The notes beneath the pieces are model-generated. The model searched no databases. It worked only from the letters and a program-made list of their open reading frames with translations, and was not told the DNA's origin. Both the position numbers and the translations under genes were made by a program. Positions 8,198-17,063 of a DNA stretch of 57,620 nucleotides are shown in pieces. Source of the DNA: DATKJS01 sp964551995 (GTDB lineage Bacteria > Acidobacteriota > Aminicenantia > Aminicenantales > Saccharicenantaceae); the NCBI GenBank assembly GCA_964551995.1, contig CAZKFD010000025.1, positions 1 through 57,620 of the forward strand, written 5' to 3'. How positions within the stretch are numbered: the stretch's first letter is position 1; each line of letters starts with the position of its first letter.

Positions 8198-11100
8198 ACC
8201 TTTCGGCGCCGTTCATCCGCCGCCCCGTGGCGACGACCCTGCTCCTCGTCGGTCTCGCCCTGGCCGGAGCGGTCGGGTTCAAGTTTCTGCCCGTTTCGCC
8301 GCTGCCCATGGTCGACTTCCCGACGATCATGGTTTTCGCCGGCCTCCCGGGGGCCAGCCCCGAGACGATGGCCTCGTCGGTAGCGACGCCGCTCGAGCGC
8401 CAGTTTGGCCGCATCGCCGGGATCACCGAGATGACCTCGTCGAGCAGCCTGGGGTCGACCAGCGTGACCCTCCAGTTCGACCTCAACCGCAACATCGATG
8501 CTGCCGCCCGGGACGTCCAGGCCGCCATCAACGCCGCCGCCGGCCAGCTGCCGAAGAACCTCCCGAGCAATCCCACCTACCGTAAGGTCAACCCGGCCGA
8601 CGCTCCGATCATGATTATGGGTATGTCCTCGAACACCGTCGAGCGTGCGCGTATGTACGACCTGGCCTCATCCGTCCTCCAGCAGAAGCTCGCCCAGGTC
8701 CCCGGCGTCGGCCAGGTCACGGTCGGCGGCGGCGCGCTGCCGGCCGTCCGCGTCGAGGTCGACCCCGTCGCCCTAAACGCTACGGGGCTCGGCCTCGAGG
8801 ACATCCGGGCCACCCTGGCGTCGGCCAATGCCAACCGGCCCAAGGGCCAGATCGGAGGCATCAACCGGGTCTGGTCGCTGTCAACGACGGACCAGCTCAT
8901 GAAGGCGGCCGAGTACCGTCCCCTCATCGTCAGTTATCACGACGGCGCCGCGGTCCGTCTGCAGGACGTCGCCTCGGTCGTGGACTCGACCGAGGACATC
9001 CGCACGGCCGGGCTGGCCAACGGCAAGCCGGGAATCATCATCGTCATCTCCCGCCAGCCGGGCGCCAACATCATCTCCACCGTCGACGGGATCCAGGCCA
9101 TCATGCCCCAACTGGAGGCCATGATCCCGCCGACGGTCGAGTTGGCGACCCTTATCGATGCCACACGAACCATCCGGGCCTCCGTTCGGGACGTCGAGAT
9201 CACGCTCCTCATCGCCATCTGCCTCGTCATCCTGGTCGTCTTCATCTTCCTGCGGAGCGCCCGCTCGACGTTCATCCCCAGCATCGCCGTGCCCATTTCC
9301 CTGATCGGGACGTTCGGGGTGATGTACCTCCTGAAGTACAGCATCGACAACCTGTCGCTCATGGCCATGACGGTCGCCACGGGCTTCGTCGTCGACGACG
9401 CTATCGTCGTCATCGAGAACATCACCCGTCATCTCGAGGCCGGCATGAACCCCTTGGCCGCGGCCTTCAAGGGCGCCGAGGAGATCGGCTTCACCGTCGT
9501 TTCCATCAGCCTGTCCCTTGTCGCGGTCTTTATCCCCATCCTCCTCATGGGGGGGATCGTCGGCCGCCTCTTCCGCGAGTTCGCCGTCACCCTGTCCGTC
9601 GCCATCGGCGTCTCCCTCGTCATCTCGCTCACGGCGACCCCGATGATGTGCGCCAAGCTCCTCAAGCCGTACGTGAAGGGCAGCGGCGGCCGCCTGTTCC
9701 GCGCGAGCGAGCGCTGGTTCGCGGCGATCCTCCGCGGCTATGAGCGGGCCCTCGGCTGGGTCCTCCGCCACGAGCGCCTGACGATCACCGTGACGCTGGC
9801 CACCATGGCGGCCACCGTCTTCCTTTACGTCAGGATCCCGAAAGGGTTCTTTCCGCAGCAGGACACGAGCCGCTTGACGGGCTCGATCATCGCCGACCAG
9901 GATACGTCGTTCCAGGCCCAGCGGATCAGGCTCCGGGAATTCGCCGATACCGTGATTCATGACCCCGACGTCGAGGACTCCGCGGGATTCATCGGCGGCG
10001 GCACCGTCAACTCGGGTCGGCTGTTTTGCAGCCTGAAACCGCGGGAGGACCGCGATGTCACCGCGGACCAGATCATCGCGCGCCTGAGGGCCAAACTCGC
10101 CCACGTCCCGGGAGCGACTCTCTATTTCCAGTCGGTCCAGGACCTGCGGGTCGGCGGCCGCTTCGGCGCGTCCCAGTACCAGTACACGCTCCAGGGCGAT
10201 AACCCGAAGGAGCTGTTCGCCTGGGCCCCGCGAGTTTATGATAAGCTGCGCCAGCTCAAGGAGCTGACGGATGTCAACACGGACCAGCAGAACCGGGGGC
10301 TCCAGGCCAATCTGACCATCGACCGCACGACCGCCGCGCGGCTGGGCATCACCCCACAGGCGATGGACGACTACCTTTACGACGCCTTCGGACAGCGGCA
10401 AGTGTCGACCATCTACACGGCGCTCAACCAGTACCACGTCGTCATGGAGGTCGCGTCGAAATACTGGCAGAACCCCGAGGGCCTCAAGCTCATCTACATC
10501 CCGACGGGGACGTCCGGGCTGGTGCCGCTCGCGGCGTTCACGAGCTTCGAACCCGCGACGGCTCCGCTGACGGTCAATCACCAGGGGCAGTTCCCGTCGG
10601 TGACGATCTCCTTCAACCTCCCCCCCCGCGTCGCGCTCGGGACGGCCATCGACGCCATCAAGCGCACCGAGTCTGAGATCCGCCTGCCGGCCGGCATCCG
10701 GGGGAGCTTCTCGGGAACGGCCCAGGCGTTCCAATCGTCGCTCGCGAACGAGGACATCCTCATCCTGGCGGCGGTCCTGGCCGTCTACATCGTCCTCGGC
10801 ATCCTCTACGAGAGCCTCATCCATCCAGTCACGATCCTCTCGACGCTGCCCTCGGCGGGAGTCGGCGCGCTCGTGGCGCTGATCCTGTTCCGGACCGAGC
10901 TGTCGGTCATCGCCCTGATCGGCATCATCCTCCTCATCGGCATCGTCAAGAAGAACGCCATCCTGATGATCGATTTCGCCATCGATGCTGAACGGTCCGA
11001 AGGGAAAAAGCCCGAGGAGGCCATCTTCCGGGCCTGCCTCCTCCGGTTCCGTCCGATCACGATGACGACCATGGCCGCCTTCCTGGGCGCCCTGCCGCTG

Positions 11101-11298
11101 GCCCTCGGCCGCGGCACCGGGGCGGACCTGCGCCAGCCGATGGGCATCGCCATCTGCGGCGGGCTGATCTTCAGCCAGATGCTGACCCTGTTCACGACGC
11201 CGGTCGTCTATCTCTATCTCGACCGTTTCCGGCTGCGGCTCGGGTCGGCCCGCCGGACGCTCGTCCGGCGCTTCGTTTCCCATGGAGAGAGGACATGA
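8194..11298 (+). CDS. mdtC: RND multidrug efflux permease, second of a tandem pair (MdtC-like)
   Basis: A 1034-residue paralogue of the preceding gene with the same architecture: a first helix starting FIRRPVATTLLLVGL, the TM4 Asp pair in GFVVDDAIVVIEN and the TM10 relay Lys in GIVKKNAILMIDF. Both pumps therefore keep the proton-relay residues and neither looks inactive. The start is a GTG that overlaps the previous stop (GTGA). The stop overlaps the outer-membrane factor start (ATGA). It probably forms a mixed trimer with the first pump, as MdtB and MdtC do; substrate range cannot be read from the sequence. Confidence 0.95.
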   Translation: MNLSAPFIRRPVATTLLLVGLALAGAVGFKFLPVSPLPMVDFPTIMVFAGLPGASPETMASSVATPLERQFGRIAGITEMTSSSSLGSTSVTLQFDLNRNIDAAARDVQAAINAAAGQLPKNLPSNPTYRKVNPADAPIMIMGMSSNTVERARMYDLASSVLQQKLAQVPGVGQVTVGGGALPAVRVEVDPVALNATGLGLEDIRATLASANANRPKGQIGGINRVWSLSTTDQLMKAAEYRPLIVSYHDGAAVRLQDVASVVDSTEDIRTAGLANGKPGIIIVISRQPGANIISTVDGIQAIMPQLEAMIPPTVELATLIDATRTIRASVRDVEITLLIAICLVILVVFIFLRSARSTFIPSIAVPISLIGTFGVMYLLKYSIDNLSLMAMTVATGFVVDDAIVVIENITRHLEAGMNPLAAAFKGAEEIGFTVVSISLSLVAVFIPILLMGGIVGRLFREFAVTLSVAIGVSLVISLTATPMMCAKLLKPYVKGSGGRLFRASERWFAAILRGYERALGWVLRHERLTITVTLATMAATVFLYVRIPKGFFPQQDTSRLTGSIIADQDTSFQAQRIRLREFADTVIHDPDVEDSAGFIGGGTVNSGRLFCSLKPREDRDVTADQIIARLRAKLAHVPGATLYFQSVQDLRVGGRFGASQYQYTLQGDNPKELFAWAPRVYDKLRQLKELTDVNTDQQNRGLQANLTIDRTTAARLGITPQAMDDYLYDAFGQRQVSTIYTALNQYHVVMEVASKYWQNPEGLKLIYIPTGTSGLVPLAAFTSFEPATAPLTVNHQGQFPSVTISFNLPPRVALGTAIDAIKRTESEIRLPAGIRGSFSGTAQAFQSSLANEDILILAAVLAVYIVLGILYESLIHPVTILSTLPSAGVGALVALILFRTELSVIALIGIILLIGIVKKNAILMIDFAIDAERSEGKKPEEAIFRACLLRFRPITMTTMAAFLGALPLALGRGTGADLRQPMGIAICGGLIFSQMLTLFTTPVVYLYLDRFRLRLGSARRTLVRRFVSHGERT

Positions 11299-12821
11299 AT
11301 CCAAAACGCGCGGCAGTTGTCCTGCCGGTCCTGTTCGCCGGCGCCTGCATGGTCGGCCCCAATTACCGGAAGCCGGCGGCCCCCGTGCCGGCGGCCTACA
11401 AGGAACTTGCGGAGAAGCAGGCCGCGGTCGGGCTGACCTGGAAGGCCGCCCGGCCGAACGACGCGGCCGGGCGCGGAGAATGGTGGGAGGCCTTCGGCGA
11501 CCCCGACCTCAATGTTCTGGAAGAGCAGGTGTCCGTTTCGAACCAATCGATCCTCGCGGCGGAGGCCCAGTACCGCGGCGCCCGAGCACTCGTCGCGAGC
11601 GTCCGTTCGGCCCTCTTCCCGACGCTGGGGGTCGGGCCCTCGGCCACGCGGTCGAGCGGGATAACCAATCAATCGACCGTGCCGGGCCAGCCCGCGCCGG
11701 CCATCACGACCTTGGAGGTGCCCGTCGAGCTGAACTGGCAGATCGACCTGTTCGGCCGCATCCGGCGCGGCGTTCAGGCCAGCGTGGCCAGCGCTCAGGC
11801 CACCGCCGCCGACCTCGAAGGCGTCCGGCTGGCCATGCACGCGGAATTGGCCCTGGACTATTTCACTCTCCGCGGGCTGGACGCGCAGATCGACCTCCTG
11901 GACAAGACCGTGGTCGGCTACCGGACGACCCTGACTCTCACGGAGAACCGTTTCAAGCAGGGCGTCGTGTCCGGCGTCGACGTCGCCCAGGCCAGGACGC
12001 AGCTCGACGCGACCCTGGCCGAGGTCACCGACCTGCGCCTCTCGCGGGCCCAGGTCGAGCACGCCCTGGCCGTCCTCGTCGGGAAGCCGCCGGCGGAGTT
12101 ATCGGTCGCGGCCGCCCCCATCCAGGTCGCTCTCCCGGCCGTCCCCGTGGGGTTGCCCTCGGAGCTGCTCGAGAGGCGCCCCGACATCGCCGCCGCGGAA
12201 CGGCGGATGGCCGCGGCCAACGCGCAGATCGGCGTCGCCGTGGCGGGCTATTTCCCCACCCTGAGCCTCTCGGGGCTGGGCGGCTACGAGGGCCCGAAGC
12301 TGGCCAACCTGTTCTCTTTACCGAACCGCATCTGGTCGCTGGGTGCGTCCCTATTCGAGACCATCTTCGCAGGCGGCGCGCGGCGGGCCGCCCAGCGCCA
12401 GGCGGAAGCCGCCTACGACGCCACGGTCGCGGGCTACCGGCAAACGGTGCTGACGGCCTTCCAGCAGGTCGAGGACAACCTGGCCGCCTTGAGGATCCTG
12501 GCCGAAGAGGCGCGCTACCAGGCCGACGCCGTGTCGGAGGCCGAGCTTGCCCTGAAGCTGGCCAACAACCGGTACATGAACGGCGTGACCTCGTACCTCG
12601 AGGTGGTGACGGCCCAGACGACGGCGCTGGCGAACGAGCAGCTGGCGGTCCAGCTTCTCACGAGGCAGCTCGGCGCGAGCGTCAGCCTGATCGCGGCCCT
12701 GGGCGGCGGATGGCAGGTTTCCGACCTCGCGAACCTCGACGCTGCCCCGGCGGATTCTCCCTCTCCGGCGAAGAAGGGCAGCTCCGCCGCGGGGGCCGCG
12801 CCGCCGCGCGCGTCGCGTTGA
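11295..12821 (+). CDS. NodT/OprM-family outer-membrane efflux lipoprotein
   Basis: TolC-like outer-membrane channel for the RND pumps. A signal sequence ends in the lipobox LFAGAC, and the mature start CMVGPNYRKP is the hallmark of the NodT subfamily. Two repeated outer-membrane-efflux domains follow, each with long alpha-helical barrel segments (VAQARTQLDATLAEV in the first, the second near residues 370-460) and the conserved LLERRPDIAAAERRMAAANAQIGVAVAGYFP. Length 508 is slightly long because of a Ser/Ala/Pro-rich tail. ATGA overlap with the second pump makes it the last gene of the operon, so the whole tripartite machine is encoded here. A terminator-like hairpin follows immediately. Confidence 0.94.
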   Translation: MNPKRAAVVLPVLFAGACMVGPNYRKPAAPVPAAYKELAEKQAAVGLTWKAARPNDAAGRGEWWEAFGDPDLNVLEEQVSVSNQSILAAEAQYRGARALVASVRSALFPTLGVGPSATRSSGITNQSTVPGQPAPAITTLEVPVELNWQIDLFGRIRRGVQASVASAQATAADLEGVRLAMHAELALDYFTLRGLDAQIDLLDKTVVGYRTTLTLTENRFKQGVVSGVDVAQARTQLDATLAEVTDLRLSRAQVEHALAVLVGKPPAELSVAAAPIQVALPAVPVGLPSELLERRPDIAAAERRMAAANAQIGVAVAGYFPTLSLSGLGGYEGPKLANLFSLPNRIWSLGASLFETIFAGGARRAAQRQAEAAYDATVAGYRQTVLTAFQQVEDNLAALRILAEEARYQADAVSEAELALKLANNRYMNGVTSYLEVVTAQTTALANEQLAVQLLTRQLGASVSLIAALGGGWQVSDLANLDAAPADSPSPAKKGSSAAGAAPPRASR

Positions 12822-12852
12822 CCGGGGCCGGCGCCGGGCGCCCCGGTTGTTT
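12822..12852 (+). terminator. Intrinsic-terminator-like hairpin after the efflux operon
   Basis: CCGGGGC (12822-12828) pairs with GCCCCGG (12840-12846), with a GC-rich loop that can pair internally. TTGTTT follows. It begins one base after the stop codon. Its T-rich tail is also the -35 box of the next promoter. Confidence 0.55.
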
Positions 12853-12875
12853 GCGGGCCGTGTTTCCGTTATCAT
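12847..12875 (+). promoter_or_regulatory. Promoter for the GT-C/GT2 pair; transcript may be leaderless
   Basis: TTGTTT (12847-12852), a 17-base spacer and TATCAT (12870-12875). The predicted start of transcription (about 12882) is within two bases of the ATG at 12884, and no ribosome site is visible. Confidence 0.5.
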
Positions 12876-12883
12876 AGTCCGCG

Positions 12884-14458
12884 ATGAAGAAGCCCCTTCT
12901 TGCCTTCCTGGCCGTTTTCCTCGTCGCCGCCGGCATCTTCACCCCCCTGTATTTCCACTCCCCCGACCTTCTCGAATTCGACAGCTGCTTCCACGCCAAG
13001 ATGGGCCGCCTGGTCGTCGAGAAGGGCATCATCCACAGCTTCCCCTGGATGTTCTTTACCTTCGAGAAAGACCATTACTCGGATCCCTATCTCCTTTTTC
13101 ATATCTATCTCGGCCTCTGGATCAAGCTCCTTCCGGCGAGCCCGCTCCTCGCGGTCAAGTTGGCCATGCTCGTCCTCATCGGGCTCATCGCCGTCCTGAT
13201 GTTCAGGATCCTCAGGACCTTCGATCCTAAATGGGCCTGGCTGGGGATGGCGCTCCTCGCGGCCATGGTTTCGAGCCCGTCCTACCAGAGGCTGGTTTTC
13301 ATCCGGCCCCACGTCCTTTCGATCCTGCTCCTGCTCGCCGGAATCTGGACGATCCTGAAAAAGAGGTGGTGGCTCCTGGGGGCGGTCTCCTTCGCTTATG
13401 CCTATTCCTATTCCGCGCCGCATCTCCTGACGGTCGTGGCGTTTGCCGCGAGCGTCGTTTTCTCCCTCAGTGAGAAGCGCCTGGTGTGGCGGCCTTTCGC
13501 GTTTGCCCTCGGTGGTCTGGCCGCCGGATTGGTCGCGAATCCCTACTTTCCCTCCGACATCTATTACCTGTACGTTGTGACTTTCAAAATGGCCGCGGCG
13601 AAACTGCCCGACAGCCCGGCTGAGCTGGCGTCCCTCTCGAGCTGGCAAGTGCTGACCGTCAACTGGTCGAGCTTCTTGGCGCTCTCCCTCGCCGTGCTGG
13701 CCATCTTCATTTCGGCCAGGAAGCTTACAGCCCGCAGCCTCTTTCTGCTCGCCACGGCCGGCATCTTCTTCGTCCTCCTCATGCGGGCTTACCGGTTCAT
13801 CGAATACTGGCCGTTCCTTGCGACCCTCGCCGTCGCCTCCGTCGCGAGCGAAGTCCTCGTGACGAGCCCGCTTTTCGGGCGGCTGATGAAAAAGGCAGCC
13901 GCCCTGGGCTGCGCCGCGGTCCTTCTGGCGATCGGGACGCTGGAGGCCGGGACGGCGTATGGGGAGACCAACTCCATCGTCCCCTACGCGCCGCTGAAGG
14001 AGGTGATGGACGTCCTCGATGCGGAAGCCGCCCCGGGAGATATCGTCTACACCGACAGCTGGGCTATTACGGCGCCGATGTTCTACATCTCCGACAAAGT
14101 CGACTACCTGCTGATGCTCGACCCGCAGTCCATGTACGTCGCCCACCCGGGGCTTTTCGCGCTCTGGTATGCCATTAACGCCGGGCAGGTTCGGGAAAAC
14201 GCCCTGCCTCTCATCCAGACCATCGAGGCGCGGATGAAGGACCCGGAGATTGCCGGGCTGGGCCGCAAAATCGAGTCGGGCTCGGTTCTGGACAGACTTC
14301 CGGACATCATCAAGAGTGCCTTTGGAGCCAAATGGATCGTCCTGAGCTACAATCATCCGTACGCGAGACAAGACCTGCGGTCGCTCGTGTCCGGCTTTCC
14401 AGTCGAGATCGAATTCGTGAAAGGAAACGACTATTTCTCCCTTTATCGCCTGCGCTGA
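12884..14458 (+). CDS. Polytopic membrane protein, GT-C glycosyltransferase-like
   Basis: 524 residues with about ten hydrophobic segments in the N-terminal two thirds and a soluble C-terminal domain (about 360-524). The first loop after TM1 carries acidic residues and a His (EFDSCFHAKMG, near residue 31). This resembles the first catalytic loop of GT-C enzymes such as STT3 or ArnT, which use polyprenyl-phosphate-linked sugars. The next gene, four bases downstream, is a GT2 enzyme of the dolichyl-phosphate-mannose-synthase type, which commonly makes the lipid-linked donor for a GT-C. Glycosylation of an envelope lipid or protein is therefore inferred. The family is not certain, and the protein may have another membrane role. 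Confidence 0.7.
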   Translation: MKKPLLAFLAVFLVAAGIFTPLYFHSPDLLEFDSCFHAKMGRLVVEKGIIHSFPWMFFTFEKDHYSDPYLLFHIYLGLWIKLLPASPLLAVKLAMLVLIGLIAVLMFRILRTFDPKWAWLGMALLAAMVSSPSYQRLVFIRPHVLSILLLLAGIWTILKKRWWLLGAVSFAYAYSYSAPHLLTVVAFAASVVFSLSEKRLVWRPFAFALGGLAAGLVANPYFPSDIYYLYVVTFKMAAAKLPDSPAELASLSSWQVLTVNWSSFLALSLAVLAIFISARKLTARSLFLLATAGIFFVLLMRAYRFIEYWPFLATLAVASVASEVLVTSPLFGRLMKKAAALGCAAVLLAIGTLEAGTAYGETNSIVPYAPLKEVMDVLDAEAAPGDIVYTDSWAITAPMFYISDKVDYLLMLDPQSMYVAHPGLFALWYAINAGQVRENALPLIQTIEARMKDPEIAGLGRKIESGSVLDRLPDIIKSAFGAKWIVLSYNHPYARQDLRSLVSGFPVEIEFVKGNDYFSLYRLR

Positions 14459-14461
14459 ACG

Positions 14462-15157
14462 ATGAAACTCTCGATCATCATCCCCGCCTACAACGAAGCC
14501 GGCACGATCGCGGAGATTTTGGCGGCCGTCGAAGCGGTCGAGTTCCCAGTCGATTACGAACTCGTCCTTGTCGACGACGCGAGTTGCGACGGGACGAGCG
14601 AGATCCTCGCCGCATTTTGCCGGTCCCGGACGAACGCCCGGCTTTTGGTTAACGCGGAAAACCTCGGCAAGGGGCTGTCCCTGAGGCGGGGACTGGCCGA
14701 GGCGGCCGGCGATATCGTCATCGTCCAGGATGCGGACCTCGAGTACGCCCCCCGGGACATCCCCGGCCTGATCCGGCCCTTCGTCGCGGGCCGGGCCGAG
14801 GCGGTCTACGGCAGCCGCTTCCTGACCCGCCCCTGGCCGGAGAAGATGGCCGTGCAGAACTGGGTCGCGAACAGGGCCCTGAACGTCATCGCCAACCTCA
14901 TCTACAGGACGCGCCTGACGGACGTGGCCTGCGGGTACAAGGCCGTCCGGACGGGGCTCATGAGATCCCTCGGCCTGCGCTGCCGGGGGTTCGAATTCTG
15001 CTTCGAGGTCACGGCGAAGCTGAAGAACCGCGGCGTCCGGATCGAAGAGGTCCCCATCTCCTTCGAGGCCCGCAGCCGGAAGGAAGGCAAGAAGATCCGC
15101 CACAAGGACTTTTTCATCGCCCTCTGGACCCTCCTTCGCTACGCGTTCGGGGGCTAG
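14462..15157 (+). CDS. GT2 glycosyltransferase, polyprenyl-phosphate sugar synthase type
   Basis: 231 residues, a single GT-A domain with no membrane helices. It opens with LSIIIPAYNEAGTI, the donor-nucleotide motif, continues with ELVLVDDASCDGT, and has the metal-binding DAD motif in VQDADLEY. YGSRF and the helix with CGYKAVRTGLM are typical of DPM1-like enzymes. It would transfer a sugar from a nucleotide donor to a polyprenyl phosphate at the cytosolic membrane face. Only three bases separate it from the GT-C-like gene, so they are one operon. The sugar cannot be read from the sequence. Confidence 0.88.
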   Translation: MKLSIIIPAYNEAGTIAEILAAVEAVEFPVDYELVLVDDASCDGTSEILAAFCRSRTNARLLVNAENLGKGLSLRRGLAEAAGDIVIVQDADLEYAPRDIPGLIRPFVAGRAEAVYGSRFLTRPWPEKMAVQNWVANRALNVIANLIYRTRLTDVACGYKAVRTGLMRSLGLRCRGFEFCFEVTAKLKNRGVRIEEVPISFEARSRKEGKKIRHKDFFIALWTLLRYAFGG

Positions 15158-15182
15158 GGGCTTTTCCTCCGAACCGCCGTCC

Positions 15183-15212
15183 TTGACTTCCGCCCGCGGC
15201 CGAGGATACCAT
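15183..15212 (+). promoter_or_regulatory. Promoter for the TauE/SafE-like gene
   Basis: TTGACT (15183-15188), an 18-base spacer and TACCAT (15207-15212). The leader to the ATG at 15259 is about 40 bases and includes GGAGG. Confidence 0.5.
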
Positions 15213-15258
15213 CGTCGTCGGCCGTCCGGCCGGAGGGCCCCGAACGGAGGAAACCGGA

Positions 15259-16119
15259 ATGATCGTCCTGCTGAAATCGGTCCTGGGGGTTTTCGCGGCC
15301 ATCTACGGCTTCGCCTTTTCCGTCGATTTCGCCAGGAACCGGGACACGCTCTCCCGGGCCCCGTGGCCGGCCCTGGCCGGAACGGGCTTCGTCACGAATT
15401 TCCTCGATACCCTGGGCATCGGGAGCTTCGCCCAGCAGACCGCCCTCTTCAAGTTCTTCAGGCTCGTCGACGACCGGGTCATCCCCGGGACGCTCAACGT
15501 CGGCAACACCCTGCCCACGGTCTGCCAGGCGTTCATTTTCATGACCGTGGTGAAGGTCGCGCCGCTGACCCTTGTCAGCATGGCCGTCGCGGCTCCCATA
15601 GGCGCGGCCCTCGGCGCCGGCGTCGTGTCCCACTGGCCGCGGCGCAGGGTCGAGCTGGGGTTGGGACTCGCGCTCTTGGCCATCGCCCTGGCCATGCTGG
15701 CCGGCCTCCTCCACTGGTTTCCTAGGGGAGGGGAGGCGACCGGCCTCACCGGTGGGAAGCTCGTCCTGGCCGCCGCGGTCAGCTTCGGGCTGGGCGCTGT
15801 GCACACCATCGGCGTCGGGTTCTACGCGCCGTGTATGGCCCTGGTCTACGCGCTCGGCATGAGCCCGCGCGTCGCCTTCCCGATCATGATGACCTCGACG
15901 GCCATGCTCATCTCGGCCGCGAGCCTGCGCTTCATCGGGGAGAAGGCCCACGACCGCAAGGCCTGCCTGAACCTGGCCGTGTTCGGCGCGCTGGGCGTCC
16001 TCCTCGCGGCCTACATCGTCGTCTCCCTGCCGCTGACCGCGCTCAAGTGGGTCGTGCTGGCGGTAATCATCTACACTTCGGCCGTCATGATCCGCTCATC
16101 GCTGCGGCCGGACTCTTGA
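15259..16119 (+). CDS. TauE/SafE (TSUP) family membrane permease
   Basis: 286 residues and about eight hydrophobic helices in two halves separated by a short loop (HWFPRGGEATG). Glycine-rich segments such as LAGTGFVTNFLDTLGIGSFAQQTALFK (shown here across the first two helices) and GAVHTIGVGFYAPCM are typical of the TSUP family. Members of that family export or import sulfite, sulfoacetate and other small sulfur or organic anions. The start is preceded by GGAGG. It stands alone behind its own promoter. The substrate is not predictable. Confidence 0.82.
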   Translation: MIVLLKSVLGVFAAIYGFAFSVDFARNRDTLSRAPWPALAGTGFVTNFLDTLGIGSFAQQTALFKFFRLVDDRVIPGTLNVGNTLPTVCQAFIFMTVVKVAPLTLVSMAVAAPIGAALGAGVVSHWPRRRVELGLGLALLAIALAMLAGLLHWFPRGGEATGLTGGKLVLAAAVSFGLGAVHTIGVGFYAPCMALVYALGMSPRVAFPIMMTSTAMLISAASLRFIGEKAHDRKACLNLAVFGALGVLLAAYIVVSLPLTALKWVVLAVIIYTSAVMIRSSLRPDS

Positions 16120-16235
16120 TTAGCGGGTTGCCGGATCGGGGCGGGCATCGGGTCGAAACCGCTATTACTGGACCCTAGGGGGTATTGACAACGAATGGGG
16201 TTGATGATATGAACATCGGGCCACAGGAGGGCAAG

Positions 16236-17063
16236 ATGCGTTATCCAAAATCAAAACGGCATGTTGTCTTTCTCTTAGCGGTGTTCGTTGGTCTGATCCC
16301 CTTGACTAACAGCGCCCAGGCGGCCGGAACTCAAGTGAGAGTCACCGCCTCTGCGGCCGACGTCAGACAGGGGCCGGATCTGAACAGCTCGCTGCTGAAG
16401 GTGGTCTTTCAGGGTTCGATCCTCGAATGCGAGGGCCAGGAAGGAGAATGGTACAAGATCGACCTGCCCGCCGGGGCGGGAACCCTCCCCGCGATGGGCT
16501 ATATCGACAGGGGTGTTGTTGAGGTTGTGAGCCAGACGCCCTCTGATTCAAGACCGGAACAGCGGCTCCAGCCGTCGCCTGAAATCGGGCTCGCTCTGCA
16601 GCCAGGCGAAGAAGCCCAGTCACAGTCATCGTCTGCTCAGACCGGGTCGGCGACGAAAAGACTGTTTGTGAGCCTCTCGGCCATCTGGGACACGTCGGCG
16701 CCGTCTTCGGCCGGGGGCATAGGAGTGGGAGCGGAGTACGATTTCTTTGTGGCCAGGTCCTTCACGGTCGCGCCGCAAATGGAACTGCTCACGAACTTCA
16801 GTGCGGCGGCCATTCAGCCGGGCGTGCTCGTGAATTATTGGCCGAAACTGCTGCCGACGGGACCCCAGATTCTGTTCGTCGGCGCAGGGCTGGCGTATCC
16901 CATCCTGCTCACCGGCTCGTACGCCGGGACCAGCGCCTTGGATTTCGTGCTCAACGTGGGCCTTAGGGCCGGCTGGTATAATCTGGCGGTCTCTTACGAG
17001 ACGCCTTTCAATTCGTTCTTTTCGACCGGCATTGTCCAGGTCACGTTCGGCTACGGATTCTGA
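16236..17063 (+). CDS. Secreted SH3b-domain protein with C-terminal outer-membrane barrel-like domain
   Basis: A signal peptide (MRYPKSKRH then a hydrophobic stretch ending in AQAAG) is followed by a bacterial SH3 domain (about residues 30-90, with ASAADVRQGPDLNSSLLKVV and GEWYKID). A low-complexity Gln/Ser linker (about 105-145) comes next, then a beta-rich domain of alternating strands ending in VTFGYGF. A terminal Phe is the usual signal for outer-membrane barrel assembly. I chose ATG at 16236 because AGGAGG lies six bases upstream; upstream starts lack this. Its last 13 bases overlap the convergent DUF3810-like gene. A peptidoglycan-binding outer-membrane protein is inferred. Confidence 0.75.
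   Translation: MRYPKSKRHVVFLLAVFVGLIPLTNSAQAAGTQVRVTASAADVRQGPDLNSSLLKVVFQGSILECEGQEGEWYKIDLPAGAGTLPAMGYIDRGVVEVVSQTPSDSRPEQRLQPSPEIGLALQPGEEAQSQSSSAQTGSATKRLFVSLSAIWDTSAPSSAGGIGVGAEYDFFVARSFTVAPQMELLTNFSAAAIQPGVLVNYWPKLLPTGPQILFVGAGLAYPILLTGSYAGTSALDFVLNVGLRAGWYNLAVSYETPFNSFFSTGIVQVTFGYGF

Noticed and set aside
8881..11304. Very long open frame antisense to the second RND pump, with similar ones opposite most large genes
   Set aside because: High-GC codon bias leaves the antisense and shifted frames open. Their translations are Arg/Asp/Gly-rich with no motif, while the sense frame is a complete RND pump.
16185..16235. Upstream start for the SH3b protein
   Set aside because: The extension has no ribosome site and would bury the signal peptide; AGGAGG points to 16236.
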